From: Desarmillaria ectypa
Taxonomy: Eukaryota; Basidiomycota; Agaricomycetes; Agaricales; Physalacriaceae
Assembly (NCBI GenBank): GCA_030407005.1
Contig: JAUDYN010000001.1
Span: forward strand, 3,286,001 to 3,350,000
Length of the DNA: 64,000 nucleotides
Direction: 5' to 3'
The translations under genes were made by a program, and so were the position numbers. Every line of letters begins with the position of its first letter. Position 1 is the first letter of the stretch. The notes under the pieces are model-generated. The model was not told the origin of the DNA and did not search any database. It saw nothing but the letters and a program-made list of their open reading frames with translations. Positions 12,278 through 24,372 of this stretch are shown one piece after another.

Positions 12278-15200
12278 ATGCGCGTCCTCTGCGTCGCGGA
12301 AAAACCGTCAATCTCCAAATCCATCGCCCAAATCCTGTCGGGTGGCCGGTTCTCAACCGTGAATACCGCTTTGTTTGATGTTGGCTCCTTTGCTTATTGA
12401 ATGTTACGTTACAGCGAAGCACCACCAACAAATTTATTAAGAACTACGACTTCGAATACCACTATACCAACGACCACTACACAGTGACCTGTGTATCAGG
12501 CCACTTAACGACCCACGACTTCTTTGATACCCACCGCAAATGGAATTCATGCGATCCTTTCGATTTGTTTGAGGCGCCTGTGCAGGTCACCATTCCGGAG
12601 GCTTCCAAGAGCATCGAGAGAAACATCTTCAATGAAGCCAAGAATGCTGACATGCTCATGATATGGACTGACTGTGATCGGGAAGGCGAGCACATCGGGT
12701 CTGAGATAGAAAAGGTCTGCAGAAGGGCGAAACGTACTATTAACGTGAAGAGGGCTAGGTTCAGTGCTATCATTGCGCAGTAAGTCGCGCTTGTACCTGG
12801 TGCATGTATAATCAAGACGCTCTTTGTAGGCAAATCCACAACGCTGCCCAACATCCCGTAGACCTTGACAGAGCTCAGGCAGATGCAGTGGAAGCCCGGA
12901 CAATCCTAGACCTCAAGGTAGGAGCTGCGTTTACCAGGTTGCAGACTCTAGTTCTTCAACGCAAAGTGAAGAAAATCGAGGACGAGAAGAATATAGTATC
13001 TTATGGTGCTTTGCAACTGTTCTGCAGCATCTCCTCTACTAACTTGTCATTCAGGTCCATGTCAGTTCCCCACCTTGGGTTTCGTCGCCGCCAGATACAA
13101 AGACGTTCAGACGTTCAGCCCAGAAACCTTCTGGTTCATATACCTCACCCTGTCACAGCCCTCCTCTTCTCCAGGAGACGCTGGAGAGACGCAGTTTACC
13201 TGGAGAAGAGGTCACCTATTCGAGTATGATGCAGCTCTCATCATTTACGAGATGATGATCACTTCTGGGTCTCTCGCGCGGGTCGCAAAAGTCACTAAGA
13301 AGGAGACCAAGAAATGGTATTTAATCGTACTTTGTGGTTGTTGGTCAAGAAACTCATGTGTGTGTATAGGAAGCCGCTACCTCTCACAACTGTCGAGCTC
13401 CAGAAAGCAGGTTCAAGATTGCTGAAGCTGGCGCCGAAGAAGATTTTGGATGCATGTCTTTATGTTCTCGCTGCTGCGCTTGTGTCGTTGACGTCGTCTA
13501 GATTTCAGAAAAACTATACCAGCAAGGTTATCTCTCCTACCCTCGGACAGAGACAGATCAATTCGATCCTCAATTCGACTTCAAGTCGCTGATTGACAAG
13601 CAGAACGACGACCCTAATTGGGGAGCTTTTGCTACATCGTAAGCGACTCTATTGCGACTGCTTGTCTTTTACTTGATTTGTTCGCAGTTTGTCCAGCGGC
13701 GAGTTTGCGCGACCTCGTAACGGAAAAAATAATGATAAAGCGCATCCTCCGATTCATCCAACGGGACACGTCTCAAACCTCGTAGGGGACGACAAACGGG
13801 TTTACGAGTTTATCACAAGACGATTTCTGGCGTCTTGCTCCAATGACGCTCTTGGATGGCAGACAACTGTCGAGATAGATTATGCAGGCGAAGAGTTCTA
13901 TGCTACAGGTAATAGATATAGTACTGCCGCAGAGGTTAACTGACTGGATCTTCCACATAGGACTGACTGTATTGGAAAAGAACTACTTGCTTGTTTATCC
14001 GTACGACAAATGGGTAAACAACAACATTCCTGACTTTGAGGAAGGAGAGGAATTTCAACCCTCTGTATGCGAGCTGAGAGACGGACAAACAACCAAACCG
14101 AATCTGTTGACCGAAGCTGACTTGGTTGCTCTTATGGATAAAAATGGCATCGGTAAGCCTCCCCATGCCTCCTCGTCTTACCGTAAGCTGTACTTTACAC
14201 TTAGGAACGGATGCAACTATCGCTCAACACATTGACATGATTATCAGTCGTAACTACGTTATTGAGCGATACGAAGGAGCAACAAAGTACCTTCTTCCAT
14301 CCACGCTAGGTATCGGGCTTGTCGAGGGATACAATCAAATGGGTCTAGAGAAGAGTCTAGACAAGCCCATTCTACGACGAGAGGTAAGACTGATTCGGGG
14401 GAATGCCCTGCGATAAGCTTATCCGTGCGTTACAGACAGAACGACGTATGGTGCAAGTGTGCAATGGTCAGAGGTCAAAGCAAGAGATGATCAATCAAAG
14501 TTTAGAGCAATATAAGGAGATGTTCATGATCGCGAAAGGAAACTTTGACAAAGTGGTCACTGTGTGTTTTTATACCACATTTGCGTCTTCTGAGTTGACA
14601 AGCGCTGAATAGTGTGTTCAAAACTACCTGGAGCGACATGGGGATGCTAGGCAAGGCAGGCCTGGAGGTGGTGGTGGAAGACAGGATGGTGACGGTATTG
14701 CCGGGGGAGGCCCTCATCGAAGTGGCGCCGCTGGTCGCGGCGGGCAAAGTGCGGGTCCAACTTCACATACAGTACCGATCATCAATATTCTCGACGACGA
14801 TTCTGAAGATGGTATGTGTACTTGGCAGTGTATTGCCACTACTCTCATTGACATTTGAATAGACCTCCAGCCTCCTCCACCCATGTCGAAGCCACCATCT
14901 GATCGACCACCTCCCAGACACCCCACCCCACCACCTAAACCTCCTGCATCCCGAAACGATGACTCAGGTCAAATACGTTGCAATTGTGGACCAGCTGTCC
15001 TGAGAACGGTCGTAAAGGAGTCAGCAAGCAAAGGCAGACTGTTCTGGACATGTCCGAACAAACCTGGGTGCGACTTTTTCAAGTGGGACGATGATGTAGC
15101 GGGACCCTCTGACAGAACCATTCCTACGAAGCGACCTTTTTCAAATGTGAGTCGCATAGCGGTCGTACTAGAAGATTCTCATTATCTCTCAAGTGGCAAG

Positions 15201-15924
15201 AACCTAGTGCTAGTGAGAGTGGATGCCGCCGATGTCGCTGCGACTTGACGGCCGTCAGAAAAACTGTACAGAAGGAGAGCCGGAATAAGGGCAGGATGTT
15301 CTGGATATGCCCGAACTCAGATGCGGCTCGCTGCAGTTTTTTTGAATGGGATGACGAGCCTCCGCGAGTTGAACCAGCACATGACAGGCCACCAGTCGCC
15401 TCAGGTAGTGGGAATAGTAAACCAGGGACATGTTTCAAGGTAAGTGGCTTCGGTTCACTGCCACTGCTCTGATGTGTAGCGCTGTTTTTAGTGCAATGAA
15501 GAAGGGCATTGGGCGAATGGTACTCTTTTTGTTCATACAGAAATCAAACTCTTACTGATAAATTTCAACAGAGTGCCCAAATGAAGGTGGTCCAAATCAG
15601 AAGAGGTCCCGGAGCTTTGGATCAGAAAAAGTGAACTTTCCAAGGTCAAATTCGGGAAAGAGTGGATCGTGCTTCAAGTGTAATCAAGAAGGACATTGGA
15701 GTAGTGGTTCGTGATCACTTGTTTTATATTATAGTACTCGAATATCTGATCTGATTTCTGTAGAATGCCCGATTGACGGGGCGCCTTCACGTCCAAGCAG
15801 AGGTGGCCGAGGCTCTAGTAGAGGTAGAGGACGGGGCTCACGAGGCGGTAATACGCGCGGGAAGAGAGGAAGAGGTGCTTCCAAGTCTAGGTCTGGAGGC
15901 TATGGTGCTCCAGATGAGTTTTAA
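12278..15924 (+). CDS. TOP3: DNA topoisomerase III (type IA)
   Basis: Type IA topoisomerase that cuts and passes single strands; partner of RecQ helicase and Rmi1 in dissolving double Holliday junctions. Sixteen exons: 12278-12358, 12415-12779, 12830-13005, 13055-13316, 13370-13451, 13502-13638, 13688-13908, 13961-14152, 14205-14383, 14436-14561, 14613-14811, 14863-15146, 15194-15439, 15492-15519, 15572-15706, 15764-15924, giving 957 residues. The N-terminal Toprim domain has VLCVAEKPS and TDCDREGE (about 112-118); the catalytic tyrosine sits in SYPRTET (about Tyr335); NGIGTDATIAQHI is intact. The C-terminal tail holds two GRF zinc fingers (about 707-750 and 784-818), two CCHC knuckles (CNEEGHW, CNQEGHW) and an RGG-rich end. 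The C4 zinc ribbon of animal TOP3A is not visible. Intron 13452-13501 uses a GC donor. Confidence 0.95.
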
Positions 15925-16676
15925 ACCGCATTTTATCTTTCAGGAACTCTTGTATCATAAACTTCCACATTGTAGATGTATTATATCTTTTGTTCAGTCT
16001 ACTTCCTCGTCATTAATATTCACAGCGGCTTCGCTTATAGGATATATGATACGATACGTCAAAGTAGTGCCAATCGCCGCATTTGCCTAGCTGGCGTAGG
16101 TCTGTACCCTGCAGTCCAACTCGTGTATTGGTTCGAGTCTGGGCAGGTGGTGATGTCAGAAAGGCGTAATGGTCTCGATGAGTTGGATTGAGTGGTAGTG
16201 ATCAAATTGTGATCAGGAACGATATTAATTCTTCATTCATCTATAAGAAACCTCCTTGGTTCCATGAGGGACACAGAATGATCACCAGGTAGTTCAGCCC
16301 TTCATGAGTATCGGACAGATGGAAATGGCCGCGATGTATGCCATAGTATAAAATTATCCTTTGCTTTGTGGTGAGACTGGATTCGGGGTAATTGCCTCAA
16401 CAAAGCGAAAGAAGATCGATGCTCGTGTGAAGCGATATATGAAAGTAGGGCCGAAGAATTCGAGGACAAAGACAGTGAAAGTACGTTATTTACGTCTATT
16501 ATGCGAATCGGAGTTGAGATGGATAGTCCATTACTACAAACACTGTCGTGACTTCCAAACAAGACACTTCAACGATTCTTACAGGTTTCCTAAATTCTAC
16601 ACACGAAAACTCGTACAAATATATGATACAGTAGATTCTACCGTATTCAACATGGAACCCTTACAGTGCCTATTAT
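15925..16676. other. Convergent spacer, TOP3 / PalC
   Basis: 752 bp between stop codons. Only shadow frames are seen. A GGTTCGAGTCT string near 16130 resembles a tRNA B-box, but no cloverleaf folds around it. Presumed 3' UTRs. Confidence 0.45.
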
Positions 16677-18298
16677 TTAGAAGTAGGATCCGGCGCCTGC
16701 GTATGTTGGGCTTGTTGTGGTCGACACTCCTGCCAAACTGTCATCCACGGGTGCCAAAGACTTCTCCTGCACACCCAAGTCGAGTTCCTCGGTCCGTAGT
16801 TGAATGAATTCCGTAGAACCTGGCCCAAAAATAGGCGAAGGCTGTGCGTACGCTTTCGCAGCAACAGCCAATCGGCCAGCAGGTATGCGTGCTTGTAGAT
16901 CTGCCTGGGGAGGTACCGGTTGGAAATGAAGCTGTGCAGTGGACCGCGTAAAATTAGCCAGTATCTTCACCGGTAGAGAAGGAGGTTACTTACCGTGTCA
17001 TTTACTTTCTTGTAATTCTTCAGCCAAATGCTGACGCTCTCTAATTCTTCCGCAACTTTTCCTTTCCTTAAGGTACGACAGATCTTCTCCTTCTCGCCCC
17101 GCGTGATTCCAATGCCCTTGCCGCCGTCTTTCAGGTCCTCTAGCTCCTTCTTCGCCCAGGCGAGAAACCCCACGGCATCTCCGCCCTTGGCAGTGCCGCC
17201 ACACTCGCCTGCGTCCACGCCAAGCCATTTGTGTGCCAGAGCAGAGTGAAAGGCATATTCATCAGCAAGGTATCGGCGTAGAGCCACGGAGACTTCTCCA
17301 GCATCACCGGTGGAACCGGGGGTCTTGGCTAGTGACCGGGTAGATGAGTACAGTGATGCACATTCCAAGTGGAGTTTGGCTATGAGAGCCGGAGACGGGT
17401 GGGACTTCGGAAGGGGTGGTCCTGGGGTAATATTACTGTCATATGCGGACTTAGAAAGGAGCTTGCGAATGGCAAGACTCTGAGCGTCTGCTAGGGATAA
17501 TCTGTAAGGGAACATGAGTGCTTTGTCTGTATGGCGCCAAAGGCTAAGGTTTACTTGGACAACGCGCCATTAACTTCGGTGCTTAAATCTGGTGGAAGGC
17601 TAAGGCCTGAAAGACCGCTATCACGGCTGTCTCTCCATTCGGGAAGTACTGTTTCGCTGATGAACGAGAATATACCGCTGGCTCTGCAAAGGAAAGTAAT
17701 GGCATGGCTCAGCTTCTCGTCTTTTGCCCTCCTTTCAACATCCGATATGGTGCGATCGTGCTCGTATGGTCCCACTGATGCAACAATAGACCTGGCCATA
17801 TTTGACAAGGCAAATGCGTAGGTCAGCAACGCATAGGCATATTCTGCGTGCAAGGACGGCAGAGATACGCGAGGCGATGAGCTGAATACGTGTGCGGAGA
17901 GCGTACTTCGCCAGCTGAATACTATCAGTACGTGGATTCGTAAGCTAAGCTATGAGAGCAAAAGACGCGAACCTGGTTCAAGCTGCAGGCTTATTTCGTC
18001 ATGTGCTGCACAACTAATTATTGAACAGAGTTGAGGTATATATTCATCGAGAATCTGTTCGTGTATGAGATGAATTGGGGCCATCAGCATTGCAATATTG
18101 GCTTACCTTTACGATCTTCAAATAGTCCTTTTCGCCGTCAGTACGTTTGTTTTCTTTCAATGCGCCGCGAAGATAGGCCCGGCTCTGCATCGTATTCGCG
18201 ATGTGGGTTGTATACACCTTTCCAAGGCTGCGGTCTACGCAAAAATCGGAAAATGAAATAGCGCCCGTCGTCGGTAATTCATACAGAAAGGTCGTCAT
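16677..18298 (-). CDS. palC: pH-response regulator PalC (BRO1 domain)
   Basis: PalC is a fungal BRO1-domain protein that links the ambient-pH sensor (PalH/PalI/PalF) to ESCRT-III in alkaline-pH signalling to PacC. Five minus-strand exons (18107-18298, 17973-18054, 17555-17921, 16994-17501, 16677-16931) join to 467 residues, the usual size. Diagnostic blocks are an N-terminal LPTTGAISFSDF, the segment EPVFSWRSTLSAHVF created across the 17922-17972 intron, YALLTYAFALSNMARSIV with FLCRASGIFSFISETVLPEW, and DEYAFHSALAHKWLGVDAGE followed by WAKKELEDLKDG. The C-terminal exon is proline/alanine rich. Acceptor choice at 17922 is decided by frame. Divergent from USE1 over 90 bp. Confidence 0.9.
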
Positions 18299-18388
18299 GA
18301 GCGTACGGAATAGGAAGAGATCCGGGAGATCCGGTCCGATGCCGATCCTCTTCCACGTTCATGTTCACGACCCCGCCACTCTGCAACC
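18299..18388. promoter_or_regulatory. Very short bidirectional promoter, PalC / USE1
   Basis: Only 90 bp lie between the divergent start codons of PalC and USE1, so transcription start regions must overlap or sit within the leaders. No TATA box is evident. Confidence 0.55.
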
Positions 18389-19371
18389 ATGGATCATTCG
18401 GCACACTCGACTCACGACGAAATCAACTTGGTGCGTCTCATAAGGCGGCTTGAAAAATCCACGCTTGACCCAAGTTGGTCCAACAACGGCGACGACGTCT
18501 GGCTCAAGGCGCTGGGCATGTTGCAGGTTTGTCCGTGCCGGGCTACGTTTACAGGTGCTAATTTAAGGTATTTAGACGGTAAAATATGCCAGAAAGCTGC
18601 TCAGGAACGTGGAGCTGAATTACCACGATCCTACTCTGTATGTTGGATAGCACTAGATGCAAGGATGAGGCTGACTCTTTGAAGGAAAAACGTGCGACGA
18701 TATAATGAACTACGAATGACCCTTGACCGCATTGATACATTTACAAAGGACGTGGAAAAGGTGTCGTATGGACTTGAATTTCAACTGGAGCCATCATCCT
18801 AACACAACTTCGTTAGCGCGTAACACCTGCGCCAAAACGTCCTGAACCATTATTACCACACATACCAGTACCAGAAAGCCCCCCCGAGCCTTCACCACCT
18901 GACACTACGACCTCTTTGCCCGAGGAAGACGGGCTTGTTCCCTTACCTATGCCACTGCCAACTACTGATAGTCTCCTGCTGTCGCCCTCTGACCCACCCT
19001 CTACGACGATATCACCTTTACCTACTCTCCTGCCTGCCTCAGCCACGTCAAGGGCCACTGGCGCTTCTCCTCACATCCTCCAAAACACAAATGCTCTCCA
19101 CGACGAACTCTCTGACCAGCTCGCTCAAATGGCTACACAGCTCAAACGCAACGCCTTGCATTTCTCTGATTCGCTGTCCGCGGACAAGGCCCTTGTTGAG
19201 GAGGCACAACAGAAGATAGAGAGCAACTTCGATGTCATGAAGAAAGAGAGGGTGCGCTTAAGGGATCATCGTGGAAAGAGTGGATCAACGACATGTCTGG
19301 TGATTATGTCTGTCATCGTGGTGACAGTATTATTCATCTTCATGGTGATGCTTATACGTCTAACTCGGTAG
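18389..19371 (+). CDS. USE1: SNARE protein Use1 (Golgi-to-ER traffic)
   Basis: Use1 (Slt1/p31) is the Qc-type SNARE of the ER fusion complex with Ufe1, Sec20 and Sec22. Four exons (18389-18526, 18576-18637, 18685-18760, 18817-19371) join to 276 residues. The N-terminal part has EINLVRLIRRLEKST and VKYARKLLRNVEL; a long proline/serine-rich linker follows; the SNARE region starts at ALHDELSDQLAQMATQLKRN. A single C-terminal membrane anchor (about residues 252-273) with almost no tail beyond it makes this a tail-anchored protein. The 11-base exon-junction codons restore conserved residues, which supports the splice sites. Function follows from family membership. Confidence 0.88.
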
Positions 19372-19868
19372 AGGGAATCAAACATGATTGCGCTCATTGC
19401 ATTTACACTGAATGCAATGGTCTTTGTCACCATGAATGCTACGTTTCTCTCATGTAAGGAACAACACCGTATATCTTTACATAGGTCCACGCTACCCCAG
19501 AGATCCGACACATATTTATAAAATTCGGGTGTAGTATCACAACCCACAAATCTTAGTACGTAGCCGGGAAAAGATTTTTCTCGTTACATATCACTTGCAA
19601 CGCCCATTTATTAATTGACGTGAGGATCTCAAACAGACTTGAAGGAAGGGTACAATCTATCGATAAACACTGGATTTTCTTCTTCTCCTGCCCAAGTACA
19701 TATCTCTCTACATTACTACTAAAATCGCAATCCAGAATCAATATTTATGCCGTCCCCCCTCGTCCCCCTTTTCTCTAATTTGGCTACATATTAAAGCGAG
19801 AGTAGGTTAGAATATATCGGACGTTCTACTGGGGACCACAATTCACGCGCAGGACAGCTCATCACCAG
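19372..19868. other. Convergent spacer, USE1 / seven-helix protein
   Basis: 497 bp between stop codons with no supported gene; presumed 3' UTRs. Confidence 0.45.
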
Positions 19869-21650
19869 TCATCTTGATGACGAGTTAAGGGATGTATCAT
19901 CTCCAATGCCACCTTTCTTTTGAAGAGTATCGGCCATTTCTAACTCGAGATTAGAGAGGTCCATCCAAAGGTATAAAAGGCCCTACCATACTCCTCCTGA
20001 CCGTCGAGGTCATGCTGGGTATAGATCTGTGTCGTGATATTGACGGCACTGCAACACACGACATATGAAGCCTGGGTAGTCATGCTATGGAGAAAAGCAC
20101 GTACACAGCACCCTGTGTCTTCTGGGTTTGGCCACTGACAGTGATGTTATCCGACGTGTAGGCGGCTTTCTCTTCGTCGTATACATTAATACCGGTGGAA
20201 TGCGCTACCTTGATGAGAAGACGCGACATAGACATCTCGATCTGGAGTTTGACGATGTACGTGACAGGATGAAACTAGAAAAATCATCGTTAGAGGACTC
20301 CACATTAATGTGAGCTTCTTCCTTACCTGAGTATAAACGAAGGGATTCTTGAGAGTCGTGGCACCCATGAGAAGAACATCCATCCCAATAGAAACAACGA
20401 TGATACGCTGGTTGAAGCTGTTTCCAAGAAATCGTCAAACGTGGGTAAGGTGTACGACATTCGTATTGTAACTTACCGCATGACCCTGTCGTATTTCTTC
20501 AAACCGTGGTCAACAAGGCGGCGTTTCACCATGAGAATGAAGAGGATGTTTAATGCCATGTCCAGCACTAAAACGTAAACTATGAGTCTCTTTGGACAAA
20601 AGGAACTCTCGGGCACTCACGAAGATAGACAGATTTTTCAAACTTGTCCCACCTACAGAAAGGAATGAGTATCTGCTGGACGGATCGTCAGTACGGCACT
20701 CACCACTTATTCAACTGGAAGGGACCGCGTCAGTGTCTTTCGAAAGGCGAAAGGAAAAAAGAGCGTACACTTATATATGTGGAATTAATCTGTAGCTCAG
20801 CGGGTATCCCTACGTAGTGGTGCCCAATTGTAAGACGCTTTCAAGGATCAGATGACCACTCACAAATGCAAGACGTAGAAATGGAAATGACAGAAACAGT
20901 CCCGATAACCACGAGCTTGAGCGTGAGCTATGCGAAATAACAATGTGAGCTTCGACATCTGGAATGAGAAGAAGAGGAGGTGCTTCACTCTCTGAGATGG
21001 ATTCTGAATTAAAATACACAATCGGTTGACGATGATGAGCATTAGACATTGGACCTTCAGAACAGCATGTCAGCGTGCTGTTAGATGCATTACTTTGAAG
21101 GACACTTGCTTGGGCAATCCAGCAGATGATACATGTAAGAAAAACTCCAATATTGGGAGGGATAAGTTTCTGCCTATGATTCCGAAATTTGCGTGAAGTT
21201 GAGCAGAGACTGAGAGAGAGCAAACCTACAGATAACACCAAGCCACAACCTTTCGGAAAAGAGCATATGGACACTTGCCAATGATAAGGTTACGATAAAG
21301 GCTCACCGCATAAGTTGTGTTCCTGATTTTAAAATGTCAGAATTCATGGCTGCGGTCAATGTATAGAGAAGACATACGCCAGAATTTCAAGCCAGATCAT
21401 GACAATATAAGCAGAAATCTGTAGTAGATTTAGAACGTTGGAGCGAGCAGAAAAACCGACCAATGATCATACCCTTCTCGTTCGTTTAGTCTCTAACGCA
21501 GCACACCACACAGCATGGATAGCAAAGCCGAACTAAAAAAAAATGAGTCGGATAAAACGTGGTATAAGATCCAAGCTCGCACTCACAAAAAAACCAAAGA
21601 CGATGGAACCAAGGATCGAATCTCTTCTACTCACGTATAGCAGCTCGAAC
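19869..21650 (-). CDS. Predicted seven-transmembrane protein, uncharacterised fungal family (5' end unresolved)
   Basis: The last six exons join cleanly: 20621-20652, 20477-20567, 20327-20417, 20105-20274, 19987-20048, 19869-19939. They encode WDKFEKSVYLLLDMALN, a helix, VKRRLVDHGLKKYDRVM, another helix (IIVVSIGMDVLLMG), NPFVYTQFHPVTYIVKLQ, IEMSMSRLLIKVA, and an acidic/serine-rich tail. This pattern (membrane helices, then FHPVxYxxKLxIEMSM) recalls a large family of unnamed integral membrane proteins in basidiomycetes, some annotated loosely as rhodopsin-like. Upstream, helix-rich exons are visible around 21600-21650 (FELLYVSRRDSILG), 21480-21540 (FGFAIHAVWCAAL) and 21380-21420 (ISAYIVMIWLEIL), but I could not link all of them in one frame, so the start may lie further upstream (to about 21760). 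No function can be assigned. Confidence 0.6.
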
Positions 21651-23673
21651 CTAGGGAATACCCGCACACTAAGTTCCGGTCGCCATAGAACGAAGGTCAG
21701 ATGACGCATACGGCTTCTCGGTTTTGAACCCAATGTCGAAGGTCTGGGAGTCAGACATTCTTCTAGTTGCTTGCCAAATGCCGTGCGCAAGGGTGAGTAA
21801 AGAGTGTGGAAGCGAACCCTAGAGTTCATAGGAGATATATCCTTCCGAAGTACATTATATATCGCAATATCAGGATAACGACCCACTGTCAGGGGAGACT
21901 TTTGATTCCCGTCCTCCAAAGGACGCTATGGGAGAAGCTAACATGTTGCAGAACAATTACTGATCGGGGTAAGAAAACGAATAGGCCAAAAACTCTATTA
22001 AAAAAAAAATCAAGGGGTCACCGGTTTTGGGTTTTGGTACACTCAAAAAAAAAAATTAACGACCCTTGACGCGGACGCTTCTAACCATGTGAGGTCATTA
22101 TGATGACATGATACTATATATGGAATACTTGTGCCTGACTCGTGCCCCAATACGTCACCTGTTTCCCCGCGATCGTATACCAGTTCTATGCATCTGAGAT
22201 GGTACTAAAATGATACTAAACCTTCACTCAGGGAATTATTATAGGGCTATCCTAACCCATAGCCTGGGGCGTCGACAGACCTCGTTTGCAGGAAAATGGG
22301 GTTACATGACCCATAACCCATACTTTTAGTCGAATAAATTTTGGAAGTAAGCACCCAAGGTAACCTACATATGGTTTGACGACAAGCACGTGGTGAGCCC
22401 AGGTTCCTTGAGAGTGTTCGGTACCGTAGCACGAACATGTGTAGTACGGACTCTGGTTGGTTTCCTTCTCAGGGACATGATAACCCTCACCCTCACCCTT
22501 CGCAACGTAACATTTTTGCTTTTGAGCACTTGGAAGGTTTGTAATCGATTCTGTTTCTAGGAAACATGTGACGCTGTTTTTTTAAGCGCAGCAGCGGCGA
22601 ACATGAGTCAGAAGGTTGCGATGATGACTGGAGATGCGTCCCACGCGGAGGGAGGCTTTTCGAGCCGTGAGGACTGTTCAAAAGTACGTCGCAGAGATGA
22701 ATTTTCACAGCAACTGGATATGGTTCTTGCTTCATTTGGGAGGGAAACTCGACTTGAGGGTATGCAGGAAATGTGGAACATCGAAATCACCGATTTTTTC
22801 CCTCGGAAATAGTTAAATACATCATTCACAGCTCGTTATATACATATAATCAATGCTATAAGCGCTGGAGAACATCCCATAACGACCTCTCTGGGACCTC
22901 ATACTCTGTAATATCGTATGTCGGGACTGGCAGATATCGGCATAATATTCAACTCGAGATCTCATGGTCTGTGCGCAGGCGGGCGCAAATAGACAGTATG
23001 AATAAACTCATATAAAGTGTCTTGGAGGTTTAGACATGTCTGTGAACATTGTAGGTACATATAAAAATTACATATCAAAAAATTTAACGGGCCTTCAGGT
23101 CCCAGGTCCAACCTACCTACCACCGTCCGCAATCCCGGTGACCCCCCCTTTTCTTTTTTATTTTTTTGTGGAGTACGGCAATAGTACGTTAACAAAGTTA
23201 ATCTACTATTGGAGGATACTGGGCGGGCAGGGGATTACATGTACATCCCGCACGTTGGCGGAGAAATCTACCTCGGGAAAATGTTTTATGCACGACCTTT
23301 TTAGGAAAGTGTGGGGCTCGGCCTCAAATCATCTATTCCGTCCGCGACGGTGAGGCCTACCCACGAAAACCCCGGATGCCCATATCCAGTTTTCCAATAA
23401 TGTCTCTCCCTCAGAGGTATATCATGTCTTCCCATGTTTTGGTTGCTATTATTTAAATCATTTCCCTTTCCCTTTATTTACCTCAGTTTTCTATTTTTAA
23501 TTGATTAATTCAATACATTCCCCCCCCCCCCCCCCCCCCGACCCTACCACAGACCCATGCTTTTGAATCTGTAGGCCATGGGGTCTGGGTTCCACTACGA
23601 TGACCTCATAGTCATCATGCGGTTATCAATGAATGGTTCATGGGAGCCTATGACGATTCATAGCCACATCGCG
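21651..23673. other. Gene-poor spacer with homopolymer runs
   Basis: About 2 kb without convincing coding exons; the open frames are short and carry no motifs. A-runs of 9-11 lie near 22000-22060 and a C-run at 23520-23539. This marks the change from the dense housekeeping block to a looser, accessory-looking region. The first 100 or so bases may contain the missing 5' exons of the seven-helix gene. Confidence 0.5.
23520..23539. repeat. Poly-C tract (C20)
   Basis: Twenty consecutive C's. A second C tract of similar length lies at 43124-43145. Such runs are prone to slippage and to sequencing or assembly error, so the length is unreliable. Confidence 0.9.
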
Positions 23674-23681
23674 TATATAAG
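23674..23681 (+). promoter_or_regulatory. TATA box of the metallothionein gene
   Basis: TATATAAG, 57-64 bp upstream of the metallothionein ATG at 23738. Spacing and consensus fit a strong TATA promoter, as expected of a metal- or stress-inducible gene. Specific metal-response sites were not identified. Confidence 0.65.
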
Positions 23682-23737
23682 GAGAGCCCATTAGAATTGT
23701 CGGCAATAAAAAACTTGAAACCTACCTGAAAGCCAGC

Positions 23738-23956
23738 ATGTACACCGTGTGTACTCTTTCTTTACTTTCTATCCTGCACTGACTACTTACTCGTATAGAC
23801 TACTGAAGTTCCTGTCTCCCAGGCTTGCTCAAACCCGTCGTGCGGTTGCACTGCGTGAGTGAAATCGTCCTTAAATCCTTAGGACCTGAAATAATTTGAT
23901 TGAATAGCTGCACATGCACGCAGGACGATTGTAAATGCACTGAATGCAAACACTAA
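23738..23956 (+). CDS. Metallothionein, 37 residues
   Basis: Small cysteine-rich metal-binding protein, easy to miss because it is split by two introns. Exons 23738-23746, 23799-23854 and 23908-23956 join in frame to MYTTTEVPVSQACSNPSCGC (first 20 residues), followed by TACTCTQDDCKCTECKH and a stop. Eight cysteines are arranged as CX4CXC, CXC and CXCX2C, with no aromatic residue after Tyr2. This is the layout of short fungal copper/cadmium metallothioneins. The first exon codes three residues only. Introns of 52 and 53 bp begin GTGTGT and GTGAGT and end in AG. A TATA box lies just upstream. A role in copper, zinc or cadmium buffering is inferred from the family; the metal cannot be told from sequence. 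Confidence 0.85.
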
Positions 23957-24372
23957 ATATTTCGCTATGAGCTTTTAATTGTACACTAGTCGGAACGAAC
24001 GCCGAATTGATTTATGTATTTGGAATCACCGACGACAAAAACTCAAGTAGGTACCACAGCTAGCAATATGGGAGTGCATCAAGCACGTATCTGAGTATGA
24101 ACATATTCGCTGAATTACATCATTCTCAATAGTACATTGACAGCGAATTAGTCAATGAGTATCCTTCCAATGTACATAGTCTAGAACGGCTCAAGCGAAG
24201 GACCCGCCGAATAGGCATACACCGGGCTTTTTCTTTGCTTTGAAGGGAGCACAGGATTGAGTGGTGAAATATAGAGGATACTTTGGGTTGTTCGAAATGA
24301 ACAGGAAGGCGAGCGCCCAGAGCAGCATTTTTTGGGGTCGAAAACCAGGACAATGGGAGATATCGATCACCA
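23957..24372. other. Spacer between metallothionein and the 2OG-like gene
   Basis: 416 bp between two convergent genes. A minus-strand frame of 127 codons crosses it, but it is the out-of-frame continuation of the 2OG-like gene's 3' end and carries no motif. Confidence 0.4.

Noticed and set aside
13452..13501. GT donor inside TYR-ATG context (LDACLY|GTTCTC) for the TOP3 intron instead of GC
   Set aside because: It would leave an intron of only about 38 bp and insert four residues into the highly conserved KKILDISEKLY segment.
16100..16150. tRNA-like B-box string GGTTCGAGTCT
   Set aside because: No matching A-box at proper spacing, and no acceptor or T-arm pairing around it.
22080..23640. 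Possible inverted GAGGTCAT/ATGATGAC motifs that might bound a MITE
   Set aside because: The two sub-motifs occur in different order at the two ends, and no terminal repeat longer than 8 bp could be aligned.
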